Of a DNA stretch of 64,000 nt, positions 14,401 through 23,852 are shown piece by piece. This stretch comes from Whitmania pigra (lineage: Eukaryota; Annelida; Clitellata; Hirudinida; Haemopidae): NCBI GenBank assembly GCA_021613335.1, contig JAJTWR010000359.1:167001-231000 (forward strand). The letters are read 5' to 3'. Under the pieces are notes generated by a model, which ran no database searches, was not told the origin of the DNA, and saw only the letters and a list, made by a program, of their open reading frames with translations. The translations under genes and the position numbers were made by a program. Numbering within the stretch: the first letter of the stretch is position 1; each line of letters opens with the position of its first letter.

Positions 14401-17400
14401 TAATTAATAATTACTAATTGTACAATTTTGTTATGATGCTTCTATTTTTAGTGTCAGTCCTAAAGCATGTCAAATGAAATGAATCAAATATTTAATGACA
14501 TATCTCCTGTATTTATCTGATCTTTTGAGTGCCTTGTTTATGCTGTGTATTATATTATTGCATATAATTATAATCATGTAACTGTCCAATAATAATAATA
14601 ATTAGTAAATGCTTTTTTTTTTCTTTTTGAGATATGAAATTAGGTCATAAACTTTTAACAGTTGGTTGCAACCTGAGCCCTATCTTGAACCAAAGAATTG
14701 CAAAGTGGCATGTGCAAAGAAAGATTTGTTTTGTGGCTGGCCCTGTTTGATATTTATACAAGCCAAGGACCAATATGGATGCCCTGCTGATCTTGCCAGC
14801 CTCAAAGTCATTGTTTTTACTGTTGTTAATTCCTTGAAATTTCTGAGTTCATTATGTTTTCTTTTTATTCAGCTTGAAGCAAAAGCCATCCTCATATTGA
14901 AGAGTACTTCTGAGCATAAACTGAATTACTCAGTTGCAAACACAGGCTCACCCTGCTTTGGAGGTCATCCCCCACCCAAACTTGAGATACCCTATTATCT
15001 ATCAATGAAGGACAAGAAAGAAGTTTATCACTCCATCACAATGATGAAGGTGGGAATCATATGCCAAGATACTTTTTTGACATTTGTTCTAATATTTGAT
15101 CTCGTAAAAAATACTGGTTATGTAGAGATTTAGACATGGTTGTTTGCATTTTTATGAAGGAATTCGAATTGTACTCCTTTGAGGAGCTGAGGTTTTCAAC
15201 ATCAATGATTATGAAACCGACCGAGAACATGTCAATCAAAAATGAACTGGATGGCTCTTACACAGCTTCATGGACACCAAATTCATCAGGCTTCTATGAC
15301 ATCCTCATAACTGTTGATGAGATCAGGATTGGTACAAAAATTGATACTTCAGAAATATCAATTTATTATTAATCTAATAATTTTAATGAATTTATCATTT
15401 TTATGCTTAATTAGGTGAACCACTGAAAATTTTTGTCAAAGATGCTCCTCAAGGTAACTTCCCTCAGCTCAGTAACATTCTGAAACATTCGGACATAAAG
15501 TCTTGCAAGGTTTAGTGAAGTATTGGTTGGTACTCCAATGTTGTATTTTTTACGGATAGTGATTTTTGGTTAGCAGTCCCGTCAATTCCTTTGCAAACAA
15601 AGTGCAGGCCTGAGAATCAGGCTGCATCCATCATTACAGAGTGAACAGATTGGAGTCTTGGAAAACAATGCAGTCATTTCATTTACCAATCAAGTACCCT
15701 TATTTTATTTCAACAAGAAAAGTATTCTTTGCTTTATTGGCATAGGATTAAGATTTTATATCTGTAATCTGAAATTTTTATGTAAGAATTAGAAATCAGT
15801 CATGTTGCTGCATAGCAGAACTTCACATTTCTTAAAATAGCTTCAGAATGACGATGGGACTTGGCTAAAGCTCTCTCCTGAGACAATGCGTAAATGTCAC
15901 CTCCCTTACAACGGTGTTAATGAAGGATGGACTCTCCAGTATCACCAGCATCTCAGGAAAACATTTCTTTTTCCACTGCAAGACAAGGAACAAAATAAGG
16001 AGAACATTTGCAATAACTTCACAACATTTAAAGCCTTCCAAAAAAAGCATTTGAAAGATAGCCATATCCAGAACAACAGAGGTTTATTAAATAAGTTTTA
16101 GATGCATTTATTTGAGTCCATTTGAATGAACTGTTAATTGAAATTCATAAGATTTTTCCAATTCTAGTATCAGTTTATAATTTTGAAAATTCACCAAAAT
16201 TCAGATTATCCTACAACTTTCGTTGCATCGAAATGTGGACCATTGGGACACAAAGTACTCAGCTCACCAAAATCTGATTCCTCAATGATTGGCAAGATTA
16301 CCCAAGGGGGTCAAATACTGGCTATCAGAGAAGTTTGTTGATTTAACTGCTTTCGAGTGACATTTCAACATTCTTTTTTTATATTTCTTCATATTTTAAA
16401 GTTTCTTGTGAATTTTATGGAAATCTGTTCTAATGTCATTAGTCTATTCTCTGATTTGTGATGTTAAATGAATTTAAGTATTTTAGAACAAGTTTTTAAA
16501 TGTTGTGTTGCACACCTTCTTTGCAACATCTTTATGTAACTTAAAATTAAAGGTTATTGTGAATTTTATAAATCTTTGTCACTTTTGGTCTCATTGATTC
16601 TTACTAATTCAAGTTTTAATAAAATGACTGCAGAAGAAAACGAGCGAAGGGGTGTGGCTGGAATTGAACGACAAGAGCAAGGAAAATTATTGCTTTGATC
16701 AGTCGGATGAGGCTTGGTGCCTAGCAGAATCTTGTGTGGGAGATATTTTCTTCACTTGCTTCAAAAAGAATCTCAAGTGCACAAGTACTTTTTTTAACTT
16801 TGGTAAAAGTTTTGTGAATAACTCTGTGGAGGTTTGGACATTGTATGCTTTCCAAATGTTACATTATTTATCACATAACTAAAGGTTTAGCTTGATTTGA
16901 AGTTTATTATTTCAATATTATTAAATTTACTTTTAATATTTAAGCATTGTTAACATTTTAGGAAATGAATGCAATCAATTCATCAACAACACAAACAATG
17001 ATGAAAATTCTGAAGACAATTTCAACAGCAGGAGAACTAATGGTTGTTAGAAGAAATGATTAATGCAATATCTATACATCTCAATTTTATAGAAAGTCAT
17101 GATGTTCATATGATGCAGGTGAGAGTCAAATAAATGGAAATGGAATCACTCCACCAGCCACTCCAAAGAAAACTCCAATTAAGACTCTTTACTCAAGGCT
17201 TTCAGGCATCGTTTTTACATCTTTTCATAAAAATTTAATAATTAACATTATGTGTTCCATCATTTGCTTTCAAATTTTTTCAGAGGACTGTAGCCTACAG
17301 TGTGATTCGAATTTGAATGACAGACAAATCATTGAAGCCACCTCAAAAGTTAATTTCCTTTTGAAGAAAGTCATCAGAGTTTCTACTGAGACGTAAGTCG

Positions 17401-20400
17401 ACTATTATGAAATGCATCAGTAAGATTAACAGTATTAGATTATATTATTATCAGTTAACTTTCGTTGCAGTTAATGTTATTAATTACATAAATTTATATA
17501 TATAAATTTTAATAATTACATTTATAAAACTCATTGTAAAAGATATTCTTAAAAATCTTTAGTCACTCACGGAGCACAAGCTGCAGCCCACCAAGAGTCA
17601 ATAACCTCCACAAAAAACTGAGGTCTTCCTCGTTGCCTGTCAGCAACACAGACACAAGGGGCTTCTCAGTGTATGTGCCGAGAGACAACAACAAGTTAGT
17701 CAACAATCATTCAAAACCAAAGAAACATTACTTTTAATTTTTGTATTGTCAAAGTGAGATGGCATCAATAATTTCAGAAAGTTTATGAGAAACCAGAAAT
17801 TAAAGATTAATCATGAAAAGGAAAAGGTTTCTCCAAGTGTGGCAGAAGTACCTGTACTTGTTTCAAATCCCACGAAGGCTCTTCTGAGCAAAGTCATGTC
17901 TCCATCACTTGCAGAATGCTTGAGGGCCATGTTTGCTGCTTTCTTGTGGCACAAAGATATTGTTCAAGATGCCATGGCATGTGCCTCATTCCTGAAGTTT
18001 CATCCTACCTATGCTAAGGATTCTCTTGGCTTCAATTCTCCAAATGAAAGCAACCAACATTTTTCAAGCTTGAGAATTGATCAAGAGTCACTTCAGTAAA
18101 TTCTCACTTATTAAATAAAATTTACACTTAATAAGCAAAACATTTACTATAGTTATTATTTCAGAACTGGAAATTCACACAACAGTGGTGGATTGATTAA
18201 TTTTTTCAATAACTTTAAGAAATCAACTGCATCTCCTGAAAATAATAGCTCTGTATTTATTGAGCCTCATAGTCGAGACAAGCCTCACATTCCAAAGCTG
18301 TCGACGCTTGAACATCTTGTTTTTTTCTGGGACCAACTAAATGTGGCAACAATGAAGGCTATTGAGGAAAGCTTCATGCTTACCAGCAGAAATAAAGATA
18401 GTGAAAGCTTTATCATGAAGGATCATGGATGGCTGGAGAGTGATTCTCTTCAGGAATCTAACCTACAATCAACAAAGAATGAAGTTGCATGTGATTTGTG
18501 CAGAAATTCTTCTACCCCTCCAATTACATATCATATGAGACAGTTCCACCCAGGTTGTGGAAAGGATGCAGGAGGTCAAGGTTACAACAGTGAGGGGGTT
18601 TACTGTGATGGATGGGCTGGAAATTGTGGAGATGGTGGCAATCAAACTAGCACTTGGTATTTGATGTGTACTTCTTGCAGAGAATATTACCACTCCAAGT
18701 GGCAAATTTTAAATCCTTTTGAAGTTGAAAGAAACAGGAATTCCAGCAAAATATTGAATTTGCAGAATCCTTCATCATTCTGTTTGTCACAAGTCTTTAA
18801 TATGCTCAAGAGCAATGCTTTATTTATACTTGATTTAAATTTTTTTGAATCCAGCATTAAGTCAGAGTTTAAGGTGCCAGATGGTGATGAGGGTATTTTC
18901 AAGTGTTCATCTTCCTCTCAAATGCCCTTTACCTTCCTTGATTTGTGCAGAATTGATAGCAATTATACCCAAATGGAGCACCTAGATTCGACAAATTCAT
19001 GTAACAAAACGTTTGAAAGAAGCCATGTGGGTGAAAGGCCAAGATCAATATATGAGGGTTACAAGTTTGATGCTTCACATGCATCTGCTACTCTTTACAA
19101 TCTAAGTTTTATGAGAGGATCAGATCTTGAATATCCTGGTGATTTCCAATTCCCCTTCCATAGAAGTATCTCAGAAATGGGACCTGCTCTGGGAAGAGAA
19201 GTAAATGTTAAGCAAAATTTAATGAAAAATGGATCATCATTTTTGAAGGATGTCAACAAGAATTCCAAAGGGCTTTCTCTTCTCAATCATCCATCTTTCC
19301 AGTTATCTTCTATGATTCAGTTAATGAATAAATGGATACATTCAAACAATAAGCCTTTCTTTGAGTACATTCTGGAACAGCCTTTTATGAAGTTTTGCAT
19401 CCAGTCACATGATTTGGAGCACCTAGTTGTTGGCATGAAGTTGGCCCTTTGCAAAGCCACATGTAGGATTTATGCTCTCCAGGCCTTCAATTGGCTCCTG
19501 AGGAAAGTAACTTTACAAAGTTGCTTGCACGATCTGCTGTGGCATTTTGTTTCTTCATTGATGTTGCCATTGCATGAGATAAAGTTGGGTCAACGTCTGG
19601 ATAATCTAAACAGAGAGGGACAGTCAGATTTTGAATTGGATGCTGAAGTAACTTGCAGACATCCCCTTGATGACATCCCATTAGCTGAAGGTCTGTCAAA
19701 TGTGGTCACCTTCTGCTTTCACACATTTCTTCAGAGCTTATCAGATGTCATGATGTTCCTACCCAGAGGAACTTCAGTGCAACAGATGGCAGTCAGATGT
19801 TGGTCTCTAAGTTTCAAGCCAAGTGATCATGAATTTCTACATCAAAGTGACATCTTTAAAAGCATTAGTAAAATACTATCTGAATCTGAACAAGTTACAA
19901 CTTCTATTGACTTGGGTGAAGTGGGATCACTTGCTTTGGTTGAGACTCTGAAAGACTTAACACATCTGATGGAAATAAATGCTTCGACACATAAGCAGAT
20001 GCTATCGAGTATTACTGACTGCAGCACAGAAACATTCTGGGAAAGTGGGGATGATGACAGGAACAAAGTGAAGACAATTACTTTTAGTTTTACTTATAAC
20101 TGCTTGCCACATTTAATTTGTGTTTATGTGGACAATGTTAAAGATCATGGGAATAAAGTTTCTTCTGTTTCAGTTAGTTCAGGATTAAACCAAGATGAAG
20201 TTCAGATGGATTCCCACCAGGAAGTTGATCTCAGATATGCTGGATGGGTAAATGTCTGGTTAAATGAGAGAGATAGAAATTGCATTAAACTTGTCTTAAA
20301 GGGACCAGATGGCAGTCTCAGAATTCGCCAAGTGAAACTTCTTGGGCATATTGAAACTGCTGCTGTTGATGACGATGTTCATGGCTTTGACTCTTATGAA

Positions 20401-22655
20401 TTGCAATGTTTGAATTGCGAAACAGAAACTCTTAGAGTTTTTAAGCTGCTAACAACACAAGTTTTTAAATCTCTCATTTCATCAGAAGAGAACTGTGAAG
20501 ATAAGCATGTTACTGGTAAAATGGAACATGTGGTTGGTATATTGTTCAGTCAACACAAGCTCACCAACATGCAGAAGCAAGTGTGTTCACACATCCTCCA
20601 AGCAATTAGAAAAGAGACCATCAGAGTTCGTGATGCCTGGGAACTTGCAAAAATGAATGAACTCTCTGACAATTATTGTTTCGAACTGCTTAATCTTGTC
20701 TTAGCACTGAGTGGATCAGCAGTTGGTCGTGCATTTGTGGCCCAGCAGTTATGCCTCCTGGAAGACCTTCTTACACTTCTTCATACCTCCAGTCCAAGAG
20801 TACAAAGACAAGTTGTTTTGCTTTTGAGGCGTCTTCTGGTACACGTCAAACCAAAACTTTTGCAGAGGTACAAAAGTTAAAGGATTTGGATTGGGATGAT
20901 ATAACTAATGAGGCAGATGTCATGCATTATGTTGGAATCATGGATGTTTTCCTCATCTGTATAGTAAAGTGCTTATCAGTTCAATTTAAAAAATGTAGAA
21001 CAAACGTTGATTCTCAGCCTCTTGCAGATTTTACTTCATTCTCAGAAATGGTTTGCTCAAAGATTCCACCATTAAAATGGTGGTATAATGGTTCTTCTTC
21101 GAGACAGTTGGCAGAATTAATAATTAATCTCTTCAAAGACATTTCTGATGGCAAATTAACTGAAGAATGGGCAGTTGTTTCAAAAAAAGCTTTATCTAGA
21201 CCAATTCTGGCATTGTCTCAAATGCCAGAGGAGTTCAGAGCTTTTGAGATTTGCATCAAAACACCTACGTTGTGGTTGACACTTGCATCACTTTGCATTT
21301 TAAGTGAGGAGCACTTGGAACTTTTGTCTTCTAGCACAGAAACGTTTTCTTCCATTACTCAGCACAACTTCACTTGTGACAACCACGATGACGGAAACAC
21401 TACTGCCATAATGAAATGTTCAATATGTGGAAATCTTTGTGCTGATTGTGACAGAGTTCTTCACTTGAGCAGGAAAACCAAACTCCACCAGCGTCACATA
21501 TTCAGAGAGGAAAGGGAGGCCATTAAGGTAGATTGCCATGAAGGATGTGGACGAGTTAAATTGTTCTGGATTCTGATGTCTTCTGATTCAAGAAATTTGA
21601 AAGCAGTCGTAGAGTTTAGAGATGAACTTTCAAACGGTCTGTCATATGTTAGATCAAATCTAATGTGTCGATTCTGTGGCATACTCTTTGTGAATGACTT
21701 GTGTGATGATCAGGTTTGCAAGTCACCGGAGTGTCTTGATCTGGCTAGGAGAGCCTGCTCAAAAATTCTTAATTGTGGCCATCTTTGTGGAGGGATTGTA
21801 GATGAATCAAGTTGTCTGCCATGCTTGCGTGGTTGTAAGACTCCAGAAGTTAGAAACCTATTACTGAAACAAGATGCAGATGACATGTGCATGATTTGTT
21901 TTTCTGATACACTCTCTAGAGCGCCATCTATTCAATTAGCATGTGGTCACGTGTTCCACATGCACTGCTGCGAGAAAATTTTAGTTTCAAAATGGACAGG
22001 TCCCCGCATTACATTTGGATTTTCACTATGTCCCATTTGCAAGGCTCCTATTTTTCATCCCTCTTTGGATTCTCTTTTAAAACCGATAAAGGATAGATTT
22101 GAAGATGTTCGACGCAAGGCTTTGATGCGCTTAGAATACGAAGGGTTGAGTTGTAGCGAATCAATAGTTACTCCTGGGTCGATGTACTACAACGATCCTA
22201 CAGGTTATGCCATGCACCGTTATGCTTATTATGTTTGTTCCAAATGCGATAAGGCTTACTTTGGCGGCGATGTTCGTTGTGAAGACCAGGTTGTTGGAGG
22301 ACCTCAAGCTGCCGAGGGATATGATGCTTCGGAATTAGTTTGTGGTGCTTGTTCAGACGTTTCAAGAGCCCAAATTTGTCCGAAGCATGGAGTGGATTTT
22401 TTGGAATACAAGTGCCGCTATTGCTGTTCAGTTGCTGTATTCTTCTGTTTTGGTACCACGCACTTCTGCAGTGCCTGTCATGATGACTTTCAGAGAATCA
22501 CTGCTATTCCCATCGGCGATTTGCCTCCCTGCCCAGCTGGACCAAAGACTAAGCAGCTGGAAAGTGGACAATGCCCCCTGTCTGTTGCTCATCCTCCAAC
22601 AGGAACAGAATTTGCTCTTGGTTGTGGCATATGTCGAAATGCTCACACTTTCTGA
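68..22655 (+). CDS. MYCBP2: MYCBP2 (PAM/Highwire/RPM-1) E3 ubiquitin ligase, 5'-truncated by the window
   Basis: Giant RCR-type E3 ubiquitin ligase that controls axon growth, synapse formation and axon degeneration in animals, acting with FBXO45 and RAE1. Translated exons follow the vertebrate MYCBP2 domain order: RCC1-like domain with a cysteine-rich insert, PHR1, PHR2, filamin-like repeat, two SH3-like repeats, basic Ser-rich linker, His/Cys motif, DOC domain, B-box, RING and tandem-cysteine domain. About 53 exons were joined by GT-AG boundaries with consistent codon phase; the N-terminal several hundred residues lie upstream of base 1. Introns are mostly 50-400 bp except where transposons sit (8331-10352). 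The final exon is exceptionally long and contains the only unexplained frame break, near 20.86 kb. Identification is from remembered family sequence and domain order, not a database search. Ends in the family-typical C-terminus [10 protein letters not shown]. Confidence 0.95.
2856..3581 (+). CDS. MYCBP2: MYCBP2 cysteine-rich insert within the RLD
   Basis: Four exons (2856-2912, 2997-3105, 3237-3358, 3486-3581) encode an acidic stretch, then a run of about 18 cysteines in pairs ([28 protein letters not shown]), then a basic tail rich in Arg and Lys. Vertebrate MYCBP2 carries an equivalent Cys-rich loop between RCC1 blades. The spacing suggests metal binding, but no structure or function is assigned here. 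It is listed separately because a general RCC1 model would skip it. Confidence 0.75.
4150..4480 (-). mobile_element. SINE-A fragment in MYCBP2 intron 14
   Basis: The 4150-4310 region reads, in reverse, like the tRNA-derived SINE family seen at 53310 and 55876: a GAGTGCCTTA tail box, GATCCACCATTTATAT, GCAGTGCGGGCTTGGTTG in the B-box area and GCAGGGACGCAAC near the head. A second, sense-oriented tail-only fragment (about 4427-4475, TCTGATGCTATGCACATGG then TGCTATGTAAATGAA) follows. Both are diverged. Confidence 0.6.
5484..5985 (+). mobile_element. Internally deleted hAT copy, same family as the element at 35229-37270
   Basis: The left end starts CAGAGG and carries the string ATACATATGTCCCC followed by GGTGCCAAAATG, closely matching the left end of the hAT at 35229. 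The right part (about 5870-5985: CTCTTCTTAGT, GACCAGTTTGTGAC, CAAGAAAAATAAATCT) matches the transposase C-terminal and post-stop region of that element at about 36934-37027. The middle, where transposase should be, is a compound microsatellite. The right TIR is not recognisable. Confidence 0.65.
5561..5818. repeat. Compound ATT / GAT / GACGAC microsatellite
   Basis: About 260 bp of imperfect ATT/AAT triplets grade into GATGATGATGACGACG and back to GATAATAAT. The reverse strand yields spurious poly-His/Tyr and poly-Ser ORFs. It lies inside the deleted hAT copy. Confidence 0.9.
6102..7986 (+). CDS. MYCBP2: MYCBP2 exons 19-25: PHR1 domain and flanks
   Basis: Exons 6102-6271, 6436-6561, 6677-6804, 6896-6987, 7064-7198, 7430-7619 and 7794-7986. 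PHR1 begins with [10 protein letters not shown] (exon 20), continues through [20 protein letters not shown] and [20 protein letters not shown], and ends with [18 protein letters not shown] (exon 24), all strongly conserved landmarks of the first PHR beta-sandwich. PHR domains bind protein partners and are required for localisation and substrate engagement in this family. The following exon is helical and matches the segment after PHR1. Confidence 0.92.
8156..11028 (+). CDS. MYCBP2: MYCBP2 exons 26-29: helical region between PHR1 and PHR2
   Basis: Exons 8156-8330, 10353-10440, 10565-10840 and 10933-11028. A 2.0 kb intron holding a LINE relic separates exons 26 and 27, yet the phase matches across it (2 nt carried). 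Exon 27 gives [16 protein letters not shown], aligning with the vertebrate motif in this region, and exon 28 gives a long helical segment of the [13 protein letters not shown] type. No enzymatic motif; this is scaffold between the two PHR domains. Confidence 0.85.
8440..10095 (+). mobile_element. Degenerate non-LTR retrotransposon (LINE, Jockey/CR1-like), sense, in MYCBP2 intron 26
   Basis: Three-frame reading shows reverse-transcriptase landmarks broken by stops and frameshifts: a thumb/fingers stretch ending in the [17 protein letters not shown] type, FRKNRST, a catalytic-core relic [19 protein letters not shown], and a decayed active site reading HAGDIAF in place of the usual YADD box. Downstream pieces ([20 protein letters not shown] and [14 protein letters not shown]) match the C-terminal tail of such elements. 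It ends near an AATAAA-like, A-rich 3' end at about 10.07-10.1 kb. The 5' end is truncated. It has no intact ORF and is inert. Confidence 0.8.
11139..13119 (+). CDS. MYCBP2: MYCBP2 exons 30-37: PHR2 domain and following beta-rich module
   Basis: Exons 11139-11345, 11451-11585, 11671-11849, 11941-12080, 12221-12321, 12384-12542, 12678-12942 and 13001-13119. PHR2 runs from the [20 protein letters not shown] motif through [19 protein letters not shown] and [18 protein letters not shown] to the [10 protein letters not shown] end. After a helical linker, exons 36-37 give [18 protein letters not shown], the conserved start of the next module. An 11-residue in-frame insertion (about 12870-12905) interrupts this module just before [12 protein letters not shown] relative to vertebrates. 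Confidence 0.9.
13322..13447 (-). mobile_element. SINE-A copy in MYCBP2 intron 37
   Basis: On the reverse strand this reads as a tRNA-like unit: box A area in the GCAAATGAGTTGCATTCC type, a GGCAGTAATGGCAATGGT core, then box B GTTCGAAACCC and a GCACTGCCACAGGC 3' stem. It shares the arrangement of the copies at 37713 and 53310. The tail ends in TATGCAGTGCTCCC at 13321-13332. Confidence 0.7.
13520..15453 (+). CDS. MYCBP2: MYCBP2 exons 38-43: filamin-like Ig repeat
   Basis: Exons 13520-13607, 13672-13721, 13974-14146, 14662-15049, 15160-15331 and 15415-15509 (the last runs past the listed end into a linker). Recognisable pieces are [54 protein letters not shown] and [19 protein letters not shown], the last being typical of filamin-type immunoglobulin repeats. 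Boundaries here are less certain: the 13721 and 14146 donors were chosen because they give gap-free agreement with the vertebrate protein. A 51 bp stretch at 14822-14872 begins GT, ends AG and is a multiple of three, so it may be a short intron or retained coding sequence. Confidence 0.8.
15574..16784 (+). CDS. MYCBP2: MYCBP2 exons 44-47: two SH3-like repeats
   Basis: Exons 15574-15693, 15841-16081, 16205-16332 and 16634-16784. The first repeat reads [20 protein letters not shown] then [13 protein letters not shown] and [10 protein letters not shown]; the second reads [13 protein letters not shown] then [10 protein letters not shown] and DEAWCLAE. Both fit the bacterial-SH3-like repeats (x-G-V-W-L-x-L) seen in vertebrate MYCBP2. 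The spacing between repeats is shorter than in vertebrates. Confidence 0.82.
16962..18095 (+). CDS. MYCBP2: MYCBP2 exons 48-52: low-complexity linker and conserved SPSLAEC helix
   Basis: Exons 16962-17042, 17119-17210, 17286-17392, 17563-17694 and 17778-18095. Exons 48-51 encode a poorly conserved Asn/Ser/Arg/Lys-rich linker of about 135 residues, far shorter than the several-hundred-residue linker of vertebrates. Exon 52 returns to strong conservation with [20 protein letters not shown] and [13 protein letters not shown]. The 17286 acceptor is an AG two bases downstream of a CAG; only that choice keeps the frame open. Confidence 0.75.
18165..22655 (+). CDS. MYCBP2: MYCBP2 exon 53: 4.5 kb terminal exon with His/Cys motif, DOC, B-box, RING and TC domains
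   Basis: One uninterrupted exon of about 1490 codons, entered in phase from 18095. In order: a His/Cys-rich motif (about 18487-18690, CDLC...[11 protein letters not shown]...GGQGYNS); a divergent helical region; a DOC/APC10-like domain (about 20005-20350, [15 protein letters not shown]); helical ARM-like sequence; a B-box (about 21373-21510, [18 protein letters not shown]); a Cys-rich linker; RING (21885-22050); and the tandem-cysteine domain to the stop at 22653-22655. The frame shifts once near 20.86 kb. Elsewhere the gene averages an intron every 130-200 coding bases, so this intronless block is anomalous. Confidence 0.93.
20835..20885 (+). other. MYCBP2: Reading-frame break inside the MYCBP2 terminal exon
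   Basis: Upstream coding in frame 1 (ending [17 protein letters not shown]) runs to a TAA at 20878-20880, while downstream coding ([10 protein letters not shown], then [14 protein letters not shown]) is in frame 3. Both halves match MYCBP2 continuously, so one base is gained or lost between about 20845 and 20875. A homopolymer-rich tract (AAAAC then TTTTG) lies there. GT...AG pairs of 32-38 bp could restore the frame, but introns elsewhere here are at least about 50 bp. A sequencing or assembly indel is the simplest cause; a real null allele or very short intron are alternatives. Confidence 0.8.
21885..22655 (+). CDS. MYCBP2: MYCBP2 RING plus tandem-cysteine (RCR) catalytic module
   Basis: RING ligands are visible as CMIC, then CGHVFHMHC, then CPIC. 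The tandem-cysteine (TC) domain follows directly: [64 protein letters not shown] and a final [10 protein letters not shown]. In the known RCR mechanism ubiquitin is relayed between two TC cysteines and esterified to threonine or serine; the whole TC cysteine set, including the CHDDF block, is retained, so esterification activity is expected by family knowledge. This is the best-conserved part of the window. Confidence 0.93.
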   Translation: MCMICFSDTLSRAPSIQLACGHVFHMHCCEKILVSKWTGPRITFGFSLCPICKAPIFHPSLDSLLKPIKDRFEDVRRKALMRLEYEGLSCSESIVTPGSMYYNDPTGYAMHRYAYYVCSKCDKAYFGGDVRCEDQVVGGPQAAEGYDASELVCGACSDVSRAQICPKHGVDFLEYKCRYCCSVAVFFCFGTTHFCSACHDDFQRITAIPIGDLPPCPAGPKTKQLESGQCPLSVAHPPTGTEFALGCGICRNAHTF

Positions 22656-23005
22656 TGCTTTTGAGTCTCCCTTATACACATTCCTCATTCATAAAAGTAT
22701 TCAGCACGCGTGGTTTTATATCAATATTTCTACATTTAGTCACCTGAAAATGTGTTTTGCACCTTGTTCGAAATGCTCGCTGATATCCATAACAGAGCAT
22801 AAAATATGCCAATAAACTGAAAATGGCTATGGAATTCAAACATTTGATAATTTATTGCTAATCATTTAGTGTTGATGTCCTCTCTTAAAATGTTGTATTT
22901 TGAAGACTGTTGTTAGTTAAGATGTGTTAATATTAGCAAATAGTATGTTTTATACATTCAACAACATCTTTTGTTTATAATGAATAAAATTAAACTAGAA
23001 CCTCA
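22656..23005 (+). other. MYCBP2: MYCBP2 3' UTR with polyadenylation signal
   Basis: AT-rich non-coding DNA after the MYCBP2 stop. A canonical AATAAA lies at 22983-22988, so cleavage is expected close to 23005. No SINE or simple repeat begins until after that point. Confidence 0.7.
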
Positions 23006-23070
23006 ACGAAACTGTCGCTTTTTTTGTCGTAATTTAAAACCCATGTATTAATCATGTTTGCTGTTGATAA

Positions 23071-23443
<373 letters not shown>

Positions 23444-23852
23444 ATGAAGATTATCAGAGTCCAAGTACAAGTACTCGGATATAATTTCAAGTACTTTATA
23501 CTTATGAGCTATGGACAAGTACAGGGCTAAATGCTCCATTGCCCAAACTGCGTCAAGCTTAATGTTTAACTTTATTTCTTCGATGTCGTTCCAATCTTAT
23601 CAACAATAACCGTTCTATCTTTACAAAACTTGTATTTTGTAGACACAGCTTTTCCTTTACACAATTAATCATTGGACCCAAAGGAAATAACTTTTGGTAA
23701 ATTTACCATTTTACTTAATCGGTGAAGAAATTTTTAGTGCTGAAATGCCTATTATTATACACTGATTATTTCCATGTGTCGATAAGTAATTACTCTTCCA
23801 AAACTTTGAGAGGTTATGTTTTGCTCTCTAAATGAACTTCCTGGCTCTAGAT

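Noticed and set aside
20842..20876. Very short intron (32-38 bp) explaining the MYCBP2 frame change
   Set aside because: Several GT-AG pairs of the right modulus exist, but the shortest well-supported introns in this window are 50-65 bp and the skipped bases encode residues that align with MYCBP2. Kept only as an alternative.
22342..22815. 157-codon ORF overlapping the MYCBP2 C-terminus
   Set aside because: Out of frame with the strongly conserved tandem-cysteine domain and of random composition.
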